Shown: piece by piece, positions 30,344 through 38,328 of the stretch
Layout of the letters: each line of letters opens with the position of its first letter
Numbering within the stretch: the first letter of the stretch is position 1
NCBI RefSeq assembly: GCF_025949695.1
Contig: NZ_JAPDFL010000001.1
Coordinates: 4,359,865 to 4,423,864 of the forward strand
DNA: 64,000 nt
Source of the DNA: Pararhodobacter zhoushanensis
GTDB lineage: Bacteria > Pseudomonadota > Alphaproteobacteria > Rhodobacterales > Rhodobacteraceae
Direction: 5' to 3'
The notes under the pieces: model-generated
The model's database searches: none
What the model was told of the DNA's origin: nothing
Seen by the model: the letters and a program-made list of their open reading frames with translations, nothing else
Translations under genes and position numbers: made by a program

Positions 30344-32301
30344 GTGATCGTCAGAGGCAACAGGTTGCTCAACACCCTCTCCTTCAGCGGATTAGCCGCC
30401 GGGCAGCGCGCCGTCCACCTCAGGGTGATCGAGACGACGGACCTGCACCTGCATCTTCTCCCCTACGATTACTACGCTGACCGCCCTTCGGCCGGGGTGG
30501 GCCTGTCCGAAGCCGCCCGCCTGATCGACGAAGCCCGCACCGAGGCCGGCAATTCGGTGGTGTTCGACAACGGCGATTTCCTGCAGGGCACCCCGATGGG
30601 CGATTACGTCGCGCATCAGACCGGATTGCGCGACGGTGACGTGCACCCGATCATGGCGGCGATGAACGCGGTCGGCTATGACGCGATCACGCTGGGCAAC
30701 CACGAATTCAACTATGGCCTCGATTTTCTGATGGCCACGCTGGACGGCGCGAACTTCCCCGTCGTCTCGGCCAATCTGGCGGTCGGTCTGGGGTCTGAGC
30801 CGCGCAAGGACACAACGCTGGTCAAACCCTATGTCCTGCTGGACCGCAGGCTCAAGGATCAGACCGGGTTCGAGCATCCGATCCGCATCGGCGTGGTGGG
30901 CTTTGCGCCGCCGCAGGTGATGGACTGGGACAATCACGCGCTGGATGGGCGCCTGCACGCCCGCGACATCGTCGAAGCCGCCCGCGCCTGGGTGCCCGAA
31001 ATGCGCGAGGCCGGGGCCGATCTGGTCATCGCCCTGGCCCATACCGGCATCGGCAGCGCGCGCTATTCGCATGGGATGGAGAATGCCGCCATCCCGCTTG
31101 CCCGTGTCCCCGGGATCGATGCGCTGCTGACCGGCCACAGCCATCTGCTGTTCCCCTCGCCCGTGTTCGGCTCGCTGCCCGATGTCGATATCGCCACCGG
31201 CACCATCGCCGGGAAACCCGCCGTGATGGCCGGATGCTGGGGCGCGCATATCGGTGTCATCGACATGTTGCTGGTCCACGAAGCGGGCGAATGGCAGGTT
31301 CTGGGCACACGGTCCGAAGTCCGCGCCCTGCCGACCGCACAGGAGATCGCGCACGCCGACCCCGCCGCCCCTCGCGATAACGGTCCCAGCGAACGCGTGG
31401 TCGAGGCCGTCGCGCAGGCCCATGCCGATACGCTGACCAGCATCCGCCGCCCGGTCGGCACCTCGTCCGAGGCGCTGCATTCCTACTTCACCCATCTGGG
31501 CGTCACCGCCTCGCTGCAGGTCGTGGCCGAGGCACAGCGCGATTACGTGCGCGCCCGCATCACCGATCCCGATCTGGTGGATCTGCCGATCCTGTCCGCC
31601 GTGGCCCCGTTCAAATCGGGCGGTCGCGGTGGCCCTGCTGGCTATACCGACGTGCCCGCCGGTCCCGTCGCCCTGCGCCACATCGCCGATCTCTACCCCT
31701 TTCCCAACGCGATTGCCGCGCTGTGCCTGACCGGGGCCGAGGTCATCGAATGGCTGGAACGCTCGGCGGCGGCTTTCAACCGGATCCGCCCCGGCTCGAC
31801 CGGAACACCGCTGCGCAACGGCGATGTGCCGGGCTATAATTTCGAGGTCATCGACCCGCTCGACGTGATCTATGATCTGTCGCAACCCGCGCGCTATGAT
31901 GTCGCCGGGGTGATGATCCATGAACAGGCGCACCGGGTGATTTCGGTGATGCTGGACGGTGAACCGCTGGACCCGCAAGGCCGCTATCTGCTGTGCACCA
32001 ACAGCTACCGTGCCGGGGGGCGGGTAAATTCGCCGGGGCCAAGGCAAGCAATCTGGTGCTGTCAGACGAAAGCGTGACCCGCGATATCCTGCACCGCCAT
32101 GTCCGCGAACATGGCTCGCTGCGGCGCCCCGATCACGGCAGCCTGCGCTTCAAGGCGATGCCGAACACCAGCGTGATCTTCGAAACCGGCCCCGCCGCGA
32201 TGGCGCATATGGACGAGATCGAGGGCTTCCACCCCGAGCAGCGCGGGCTGACGCCGCATGGCTTCCTGCGGCTCAAGCTGGATTTGTCGGACGGGGCCTG
32301 A
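30344..32301 (+). pseudogene. cpdB: 2',3'-cyclic-nucleotide 2'-phosphodiesterase/3'-nucleotidase, frameshifted near C-terminus
   Basis: CpdB enzymes hydrolyse 2',3'-cyclic nucleotides and then 3'-nucleotides. The metallophosphatase domain carries the metal motifs VIETTDLHLHLLPYDYYADR, FDNGDFLQGTPMGDY, LGNHEFNYG and LTGHSHLLFP. A 5'-nucleotidase C-terminal domain follows (VAPFKSGGRGG). After NSYRAGG the frame breaks in the G-rich run at 32014-32025. The proper tail (GKFAGAKASNLVLSDESVTR and on) is one frame over and ends at 32301. One extra G restores the gene. Starts are GTG 30344 or GTG 30269. No signal peptide is seen, unlike the second copy at 56196. Confidence 0.85.
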
Positions 32302-32308
32302 CGCGGGA

Positions 32309-32325
32309 TGTCCCACGATGGGACA
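32309..32325. repeat. 17-bp palindrome, copy 1
   Basis: TGTCCCA, CGA, TGGGACA is a perfect 7-bp inverted repeat starting 7 bases after the cpdB stop. The same palindrome with one spacer change lies at 34044-34060. Including flanking GGGA the two share about 21 bases. It could be a protein-binding site or a small REP-type repeat; nothing in the sequence decides. Confidence 0.6.
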
Positions 32326-32470
32326 GCCGCTTGCCGCGAATGCCATCAATGACTTACGGTGACGCGTTAAGCTTTCGTCAAGCGTTCGACGCCCCAGACC
32401 GAGTGCAAGCCGCGCGCAGCGCCCCCTGCAAGCCGTTGGCCGACTTGACGCGAACCGGAGTCAGCCCGTC

Positions 32471-33430
32471 GTGAACTTCGCCCTCCTCCTGTCGCTCTTT
32501 GCCCTGAGCGCCTCGGCCGCCTGTGCCGATCAGGCGACGGGTGTGACCACAGTCGTTGACCGTCACGCGGACAGGCCTTTGACCATGACACTCTGGTATC
32601 CCGGCACTGGCGGCATGGCCGAAGACGTCGGCGGCAACGCGGTCTTCACCGGCGTCACCGGTGCGCGGGACGCTGCGGTGGCGATGGAGAGCCTGCCGGT
32701 GGTGCTGGTCTCGCACGGCGGCTTGCGCTCGGCAGCGGACTCCGGCGCGTGGCTCTCGGCCGGACTGGCGCGGGCGGGCTATCTGGCCGTCGAAATCAAC
32801 GCCCCGCGCGCACCCTCGGCGGTGCAGGGCGTCAACGAGATCTGGCAGCGCCCCGCCGATATGACCCGCGCGCTGGACGCCCTGACCCGCGATCCCGAAT
32901 GGTCGGCGCGGATTGATCCGGCCCGCATCGCCACGGTCGGCTTCGCGCTTGGCGGCACGGCAGCGCTGGCGCTGGCCGGGGGCAGGGTCGACCCCGAAGC
33001 GTACCGGCAATCCTGCACGCCGCCGCAATCCGGGCCGGACTGCGGCTGGTTCGCGGCGCAGGGGGTCGCGCTGGCCTCGGTTGACGGCCCGGCGCTGGCA
33101 AGCCCGCGCCGCGATCCGCGCATCGGGTCGGTGGTAGCACTTGCGCCTGAACTGGTCGGTGTGTTCGCGGACGCGCTGAGCACGGTCGCGGTGCCGTCGC
33201 TGATCCTGTCGCTGGGCGACGCACAAAGCGGAACGGGCGCGGTCCCGCAGGTCACGCTGGCGGCGACGGTGTTCGACGGGTTCGCGACCTGCACGCCCGC
33301 CGGTCCCGCGATCCTGCGCGAGGAAGGTGGCGATCCGGCGCTCTGCGGCGGCTCTCCTTCCGCGCGCGACGCGGCGCATGCGGCGATCCTTGCCGCGGTT
33401 CTGCGCTTCCTGCAGGCCGCCGGGCAGTGA
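32471..33430 (+). CDS. Secreted alpha/beta-hydrolase-like protein lacking the catalytic serine
   Basis: The 319-residue product has a signal peptide (MNFALLLSLFALSASAACAD) and then resembles the periplasmic dienelactone-hydrolase/PAF-acetylhydrolase-like family (MTLWYPGTGG, PVVLVSHGGLRSAADSGAWL). The nucleophile elbow, normally GxSxGG, reads GFALGG at residues 157-162, with Ala159 where Ser should be. Several cysteines near residues 187-198 and in the C-terminal third could form disulfides. The start is a GTG with GGAG 10 bases upstream. It may be a binding or structural protein rather than an enzyme. Confidence 0.78.
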   Translation: MNFALLLSLFALSASAACADQATGVTTVVDRHADRPLTMTLWYPGTGGMAEDVGGNAVFTGVTGARDAAVAMESLPVVLVSHGGLRSAADSGAWLSAGLARAGYLAVEINAPRAPSAVQGVNEIWQRPADMTRALDALTRDPEWSARIDPARIATVGFALGGTAALALAGGRVDPEAYRQSCTPPQSGPDCGWFAAQGVALASVDGPALASPRRDPRIGSVVALAPELVGVFADALSTVAVPSLILSLGDAQSGTGAVPQVTLAATVFDGFATCTPAGPAILREEGGDPALCGGSPSARDAAHAAILAAVLRFLQAAGQ

Positions 33431-33516
33431 GCCCGCGACGGCGGGAATATTGACGCGACGCAGAGAACCTGTTCCAAGGCGGCGACTTCCTTCCCTCAGC
33501 AAAACAGGGCGCCGCC

Positions 33517-33966
33517 ATGACCACCACCACCCGTATCGTCCTGTCCAGCGATCACGCGGCCATCGCGCTGCGCCGGATCATCGCCGCGCATATCACCACG
33601 CTGGGCTGGGAGGCCGTCGACATCGGCCCGACCACGGCTGAGAGCACGCCCTACCCTGAGCGCGGCGAAGAGGCGGCGCGGCTGGTGGCCTCGGGCGATT
33701 GCCGGTTCGGCATCATCCTGTGCGGCACCGGGCAGGGCATCATGATGGCGGCGAACAAGGTGACCGGCATCCGCTGCGGGGTCTGCGCCGAGCCGTTCTC
33801 GGCCCGCATGATCCGCCAGCACAACAACGCCAACATGCTGTCCATCGGCGCGCGGGTGGTGGGGGAGAGCCTCGCGCTGGACATCGTCGAGGCGTTCCTG
33901 AGCGCCGAGTTCGAGGGCGGCCGGCACGCGACGCGGGTGGCGATGATCGAGGCGTTGGAGGGGTAA
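33517..33966 (+). CDS. rpiB: RpiB/LacA/LacB-family sugar-phosphate isomerase
   Basis: RpiB interconverts ribose-5-phosphate and ribulose-5-phosphate; relatives act on other sugar phosphates. The 149-residue product begins with the phosphate motif IVLSSDHAAIALRR. It has the catalytic Cys in GIILCGTGQGIMMAANKVTG and the family signature RQHNNANMLSIGARVVG. Length and motifs are normal. A clear terminator follows at 34001-34026. The pentose specificity is inferred from the family and not from context. Confidence 0.92.
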   Translation: MTTTTRIVLSSDHAAIALRRIIAAHITTLGWEAVDIGPTTAESTPYPERGEEAARLVASGDCRFGIILCGTGQGIMMAANKVTGIRCGVCAEPFSARMIRQHNNANMLSIGARVVGESLALDIVEAFLSAEFEGGRHATRVAMIEALEG

Positions 33967-34000
33967 GCAGCCTTCGGGTTTCAGCACGGATCAACCGGAA

Positions 34001-34026
34001 AAGGGTCGCGCCACGCGGCCCTTTTT
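34001..34026 (+). terminator. Rho-independent terminator after rpiB
   Basis: GGGTCGCG (34003-34010), CCA loop, CGCGGCCC (34014-34021) gives an 8-bp stem with one G-T pair, followed directly by TTTTT and preceded by A residues. It begins 35 bases past the rpiB stop and marks the left edge of ordinary chromosomal sequence before the low-GC insert. Confidence 0.85.
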
Positions 34027-34043
34027 GCGTTTCGGGAGGGGGA

Positions 34044-34060
34044 TGTCCCATGATGGGACA
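34044..34060. repeat. 17-bp palindrome, copy 2
   Basis: TGTCCCA, TGA, TGGGACA is a perfect 7-bp inverted repeat just after the rpiB terminator. It matches the palindrome at 32309-32325 apart from one spacer base and shares the preceding GGGA. Confidence 0.6.
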
Positions 34061-34067
34061 TTTTGTG

Positions 34068-34147
34068 AGGTGAGGGGAATCAAGGGGTTAGGGGGAGTGT
34101 TAGGGATTTGGTAGGGGTTTTGGTTGGTGGGGGGAGAGAGTCGGGGT
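34068..34147 (+). other. G-rich, nearly C-free tract with G-quadruplex potential
   Basis: The plus strand carries seven runs of three or more G in about 75 bases with almost no C. The first four runs are separated by 6, 3 and 7 bases (GGGG, AATCAA, GGGG, TTA, GGGGG, AGTGTTA, GGG). This fits the usual G-quadruplex rule of G3+ with loops of 1-7. It lies upstream of the abortive-infection gene, between the TGTCCCA palindrome and a REP-like hairpin. Confidence 0.6.
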
Positions 34148-34162
34148 GAACCCCGACCTACG
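34140..34162 (-). repeat. REP-like hairpin, left of the abortive-infection gene
   Basis: Read on the minus strand this is CGTAGGTCGGGGT, a short loop, then ACCCCGAC: a short head CGTAGG followed by a perfect 8-bp stem (34140-34147 with 34150-34157). Head-plus-hairpin is the layout of REP elements mobilised by TnpA-REP (RAYT) transposases. A second hairpin with the same CGTAGG head lies at 35112-35135, on the other side of the gene. Confidence 0.6.
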
Positions 34163-34232
34163 GATGCTGATTGAGTTAATTGTAAATTCGCTAGATGATA
34201 TGAAAAATCATCGTAGTAGCTAAGGCAACCTC

Positions 34233-35024
34233 ATGTTTAGTGACGCATCCACCCCGATAGAAGTCCCAGATGATTTATTTGAGTGCGCGCTGCATCTGAA
34301 AGGTAACGTACTCGCCCTTACGACTGAGGGAGGCTCCGAGTCGGATTATAGGATTGCACGAACGAGATTAGTGGAAGATCCTGCGAGCAAGCGATTACTC
34401 CCTGATTTCGTACGGTTATCGCGAGATGCCCCTTCATTGCGGGCAAACCTTTCAAGCGTTGCTAGTGGATCCGGTTCATGGGCATTGCGTCGCGCACACG
34501 TAATTGAAAAATTTGCACCGCTACTAGACTTCTTAGAAACGGGCGGTAGCGCTGCAGATTTAACCATCACTGAGGGCCTTACTGGCTATGATGCCCCCGC
34601 AGTTCAAGCGTTCTGGGCGAAAGCACTGGACCGCCGAGCATCCGACCCAGAAGGTGCGGTAACTGCTGCCAGCACTCTCCTAGAGGAAGTTTGCAAACAC
34701 ATAATTGAAGACAGCGGCGATGAATGGTCCGCAAATTGGAATATGCCTAAACTCTACGCTGAAGCCGCTACGAAATTGAATTTAGCCCCATCTCAACATC
34801 AAGGAGACGTGTTCAAGACAATCCTTGGGAATTGCCAGAGCATTGTTCAGAGTGTCGGGTCACTTCGTAACAAAGGCGGCGACGCTCACGCTGGAGGGCG
34901 AGCGCGTGTCCCATTCAAACCCCGACACGCAGCTTTAACCGTAAACCTTGCAGGCTCAATGGCTTTGTTTTTGATTGAGACGTGGCAGGCCAGATCCGAA
35001 GAAGCGCGTCTTAGCGAATCGTAA
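34233..35024 (+). CDS. Abortive infection family protein (Abi_C-like, possible HEPN RNase)
   Basis: The 263-residue product matches the abortive-infection C-terminal domain family. The conserved core is STLLEEVCKHIIEDSGDEW, then a helical stretch and VGSLRNKGGDAHAGGRARV, ending in a hydrophobic helix (LTVNLAGSMALFLIETW). RNKGGDAH (Arg212 to His219) fits the RX4-6H motif of HEPN ribonucleases, which would suit a growth-arresting anti-phage effector; that is inference. The N-terminal 120 residues are unfamiliar and may sense the trigger. Sampled lines are about 43-47% GC, far below the neighbours, which indicates transfer. It stands alone with no obvious antitoxin. Confidence 0.8.
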   Translation: MFSDASTPIEVPDDLFECALHLKGNVLALTTEGGSESDYRIARTRLVEDPASKRLLPDFVRLSRDAPSLRANLSSVASGSGSWALRRAHVIEKFAPLLDFLETGGSAADLTITEGLTGYDAPAVQAFWAKALDRRASDPEGAVTAASTLLEEVCKHIIEDSGDEWSANWNMPKLYAEAATKLNLAPSQHQGDVFKTILGNCQSIVQSVGSLRNKGGDAHAGGRARVPFKPRHAALTVNLAGSMALFLIETWQARSEEARLSES

Positions 35025-35070
35025 CTCAACATGTTGGATTCTCGGGCGACTCACTTGCTCTTGCCGCAAA

Positions 35071-35092
35071 CAAAAAGAGCCGCTCTCGCGGC
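35071..35092 (-). terminator. Rho-independent terminator for the dimethylglycine-dehydrogenase-like operon
   Basis: On the minus strand GCCGC, GAGA, GCGGC (35079-35092) is followed by TCTTTTTG. It lies about 40 bases past the stop of the 833-residue flavoprotein and should end the amidase-TRAP-flavoprotein transcript. On the plus strand it would also face transcripts leaving the abortive-infection gene. Confidence 0.75.
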
Positions 35093-35111
35093 CCCTTCCC
35101 TGTCCCACAAC

Positions 35112-35135
35112 GGTGCGTTGAAAACGCACCCTACG
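35112..35135 (-). repeat. REP-like hairpin overlapping the flavoprotein stop codon
   Basis: Minus-strand reading is CGTAGGGTGCGTT, TTC, AACGCACC: a CGTAGG head and a perfect 8-bp stem (35112-35119 with 35123-35130). The TAG in the head is the stop codon of the flavoprotein gene (35131-35133). Together with the hairpin at 34140 it brackets the low-GC abortive-infection gene in the same orientation. Confidence 0.6.
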
Positions 35136-37632
35136 CGTCTTTGCGGATGGCGGTGTTGGTGGGGTCGTAGGGGCTGTCCTCGACCACCACGGCGTCCCAT
35201 TCCTGCAGCAGGATCTTGACCTTGAGCCTTGTGCCGACCGCCGCCAGATCGGGGCGGACATAGCCCATGCCGATCTGCTTGCCGAAGGCGACGGAATACC
35301 CGCCCGAGGTCAGGCGGCCGATCTTTTCGCCGTCCAGCAGCAGCGCCTCTTTCCCCCACGGGTCGGTGTCGGACGGGCCGTCGATCAGCAGCGTGACGCA
35401 TTTCGAGCGGATGCCGGTGTCCAGCATCGCCTGCTTGCCCCGGAACTCTTTGGAAAGGTCGATGAAGCGGTCGAGACCGGCTTCCATCGGCGTGGCGTCG
35501 CGGCCCAGTTCGGTGCCGAAAGCGCGGTAGGATTTTTCCTGACGCAGCCAGTTCTGTGCCCGCGCGCCGACGGGTTTCAGCCCGTGTTTCGCCCCGGCCT
35601 GCATCAAGAGATCCCACAGGTAGCGGCCGAATTCGATGGGGTAATGCAGCTCCCAGCCCAGCTCGCCGGTATAGGCGACGCGGATGGCGCGGACCGGGCA
35701 CATGCCCAGCTCGATGTCGCGCATACTCAGCCAGGGGAAGCGCTTGTTGGACAGGACCGTGTCGGGGTTGGCGTCCTTGACGATCTCTTGCAGGATGGCG
35801 CGGGCATTGGGACCGGCCAGCGCGTAGACGCCCCATTGCGTGGTCACATCGTGGCAATCGACGTAATCACCGCCGGCTTTGCGGAAATCTTCAATCTTTT
35901 TCGTCAGGTAGTCGCCGTCATACGCGCTCCAGGCACCGGCCGAGATCAGGTAGTATTCGTCCTGCTTGAGCCGGACGATGGTGTATTCGGTGCGCGTGGT
36001 GCCGGTTTCGGTCAGCGCGTAGGTCAGGTTGATGCGGCCCACTTTGGGCAGGGCGTTGGTGGTGAAGTGGTCGAGGAAGGCCGTGGCCCCCGGCCCGCGC
36101 ACGAGGTGCTTGGTGAAGGCGGCGGCGTCGAGGATGCCGCAGGTTTCGCGCACCGCCTTGGCCTCGGCTTGCGCGTATTCCCACCACGCGCCCCGGCGGA
36201 AGCTGCGGCTGTTGTGGTCGAAATCGGCGGGCGCACCGATGGGGCCGTAATAGTTTGGGCGTTCCCAGCCGTTCACCTGCCCCATCTGCGCGCCAAGGGC
36301 GAGCTGGCGGTCATAGGCGGGGGCGGTGCGCAGCGGGCGGGCGGCTTCGCGTTCCTCATCGGGGTGGTGCAGGATGAAGACATGCTCGTAGCATTCCTCA
36401 TTCTTGCGGGCGGCGTATTCGGTGGTCATCCACGAGCCGTAGCGTTTGGGGTCGAGGGAGGCCATGTCGATCTCGGCCTCGCCTTGGGTCATCAGTTGGG
36501 CGAGGTAGTGGCCGGTGCCACCGGCGGCGGTGATGCCGAACGAGAAACCCTCGGCCAGCCACATGTTGCGCAGGCCGGGCGCGGGGCCGACGAGGGGGTT
36601 GCCGTCAGGGGTGTAGCAGATCGGGCCGTTGAAATCGTCTTTCAGGCCCACGGTTTCCGAGGTCGGAAGGCGGTGGATCATGGACATGTATTCTTCCTCG
36701 ATCCGCTCGAGGTCGAGCTGGAACAGGTCGGCGCGGAAGCTGTCGGGCACATCATAAAGGAAACGGGCGGGGGCGTTACGCTCGTACGGCCCAAGGATCC
36801 AGCCGCCGCGTTCTTCGCGCACGTACCATTTGGCATCGGCGTCGCGCAGCACGGGGTGCTCGGGGTTGCCCGCCGCGCGCCAGGCTTGCAGGGCGGGGTC
36901 GGGTTCGGTGACGATATACTGGTGCTCGACCGGGATGGCGGGGATCTTGATGCCGAGCAGGCGCGCGGTGCGTTGGGCGTGGTTGCCGGTGGCGGTGACG
37001 ACATGCTCGGCGTGGATCTCGAATTTTTCGTCGGACGGGATCAGCATGCCGCCTTTGTCGAGCATGCGCGTGCACGACACGATCCATTCGTCGCCGGTCC
37101 AGAAATAGCTGTCGACCTGCACCTTGCGCTCGATCCGCGCGCCGTGCTGGCGGGCACCCTTGGCCATGGCCTGCGTCACGTCGGCGGGGTTGATGTAGCC
37201 GTCCTGCGGGTGGAACAGCGCGCCTTTGAGGTCTTCGGTCCTGACCAGCGGCCAGCGGTCCTTGATCTGCGCAGGCGTCAGAAATTCGTGGTAGACCCCG
37301 GCGGTTTCGGCGACCGAGGAGTAGAGCATATACTCATCCATCCGCGCATCGGTCTGCGCCATGCGCAGGTTGCCGACGACGGCGAAACCGGCGTTCAGAC
37401 CGGTTTCCGCCTCGAGCGATTTGTAGAAATCGACGCTGTATTTGTGGATGTGGGTGGTGGCGTAGCTCATGTTGAAGAGCGGCAGCAGACCGGCGGCGTG
37501 CCAGGTCGAGCCCGAGGTCAGCTCGTCACGCTCGACCAGCAGCGTGTCCCAGCCTGCCTTGGCCAGATGATAGGCAATCCCGGTGCCCACCGCACCACCG
37601 CCGACGACAAGGGCTTTCACATGGGTTTTCAT
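35131..37632 (-). CDS. Dimethylglycine/sarcosine-dehydrogenase-like FAD protein with GcvT domain
   Basis: These enzymes oxidatively demethylate N-methyl amino acids at FAD and pass the one-carbon unit to tetrahydrofolate. The 833-residue product has the dinucleotide motif VVGGGAVGTGIAYHLAKAG at residues 9-27 and the FAD contact LTSGSTWHAAGLL. A C-terminal aminomethyltransferase (GcvT) domain runs from about residue 430 (IRVAYTGELGWELHYPIEFG, and LGRDATPMEAGLDRFIDL). It is the last gene of the amidase-TRAP unit, 98 bases after the small permease. The likely substrate is a methylated amine taken up by that transporter. Confidence 0.88.
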   Translation of the reverse strand: MKTHVKALVVGGGAVGTGIAYHLAKAGWDTLLVERDELTSGSTWHAAGLLPLFNMSYATTHIHKYSVDFYKSLEAETGLNAGFAVVGNLRMAQTDARMDEYMLYSSVAETAGVYHEFLTPAQIKDRWPLVRTEDLKGALFHPQDGYINPADVTQAMAKGARQHGARIERKVQVDSYFWTGDEWIVSCTRMLDKGGMLIPSDEKFEIHAEHVVTATGNHAQRTARLLGIKIPAIPVEHQYIVTEPDPALQAWRAAGNPEHPVLRDADAKWYVREERGGWILGPYERNAPARFLYDVPDSFRADLFQLDLERIEEEYMSMIHRLPTSETVGLKDDFNGPICYTPDGNPLVGPAPGLRNMWLAEGFSFGITAAGGTGHYLAQLMTQGEAEIDMASLDPKRYGSWMTTEYAARKNEECYEHVFILHHPDEEREAARPLRTAPAYDRQLALGAQMGQVNGWERPNYYGPIGAPADFDHNSRSFRRGAWWEYAQAEAKAVRETCGILDAAAFTKHLVRGPGATAFLDHFTTNALPKVGRINLTYALTETGTTRTEYTIVRLKQDEYYLISAGAWSAYDGDYLTKKIEDFRKAGGDYVDCHDVTTQWGVYALAGPNARAILQEIVKDANPDTVLSNKRFPWLSMRDIELGMCPVRAIRVAYTGELGWELHYPIEFGRYLWDLLMQAGAKHGLKPVGARAQNWLRQEKSYRAFGTELGRDATPMEAGLDRFIDLSKEFRGKQAMLDTGIRSKCVTLLIDGPSDTDPWGKEALLLDGEKIGRLTSGGYSVAFGKQIGMGYVRPDLAAVGTRLKVKILLQEWDAVVVEDSPYDPTNTAIRKDA

Positions 37633-37730
37633 CGCACCGGGCTCCGATTGCTGGTTTGGCTCCGGTTTCGCAGGTAATCACGCCGCGCGGTGAAATGCAC
37701 CCGACCAGTCGAGGCGCGAAAACGACGCGC

Positions 37731-38267
37731 TCAGTCAAGCGCGGCGGTGAGTTCGGTCTGGTCGTGGCGGCTGTGACCTTCGGCCCAGCGGGCGGCGAGG
37801 TGGATCAGGATGATGATGAACGACACCGGCACGACGACCGAGATCCAGACCATCGGAATGCCCAGCGTGTCCATGGTGATCCCCGCCTGCCGCGCCAGAT
37901 AGCTGCGCGCCATGCCTCCGCGCAGATCGAAGAAGCAGAAATAGAGCACCGGCAGGATAAAGGTCAGGATGGCAACGGTTTGCAGCGCGTCGGCCAGCAG
38001 GCCCAGCAGATGCGGGCGGCTGGGAAAGACGCTTTGCATCAGCACCGCGTCGCTGCGGGACTTGAACGACAGAGAGGCCCCCAGAAGACCGGTCCAGACC
38101 ATCGCATAGCGCGCGACGTCTTCGGTCCAGACGGGCGGGGATGAGAAGACATAGCGGGCGATGACCTGAACCATCACCGCCACGAACATCAGCGCCACGG
38201 CAAAGATGGTGACGCGGCGGACGACGGCGTTGATGCCGTTGCTCAGACCCAGGATGAAACGGCGCAT
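37731..38267 (-). CDS. TRAP transporter small permease (DctQ type)
   Basis: This is the four-helix small membrane subunit of a tripartite ATP-independent periplasmic transporter. The start is the ATG at 38267 (MRRFILGLSNGINAVVRRVT) behind TGAGGCC, giving 178 residues. The upstream extension to 38369 is not DctQ-like. Characteristic features are VIARYVFSSPPVWTEDVARY and VWTGLLGASLSFKSRSDAVL. It follows the binding protein gene by 61 bases. Confidence 0.92.
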   Translation of the reverse strand: MRRFILGLSNGINAVVRRVTIFAVALMFVAVMVQVIARYVFSSPPVWTEDVARYAMVWTGLLGASLSFKSRSDAVLMQSVFPSRPHLLGLLADALQTVAILTFILPVLYFCFFDLRGGMARSYLARQAGITMDTLGIPMVWISVVVPVSFIIILIHLAARWAEGHSRHDQTELTAALD

Positions 38268-38328
38268 GGCAGGCCTCAGGTGTTCAAGACAGGGCGCGGC
38301 GGGCCGGGGGTGGCCCGCCGCGACAGGT

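Noticed and set aside
34233..35024. Toxin-antitoxin pair at the low-GC locus
   Set aside because: Only one gene is present; no second small frame with a start signal lies on either side within the low-GC stretch.
35584..37677. 697-codon plus-strand frame opposite the flavoprotein gene
   Set aside because: Gly/Val/His-rich mirror of a well-matched FAD/GcvT protein; no start signal or family.
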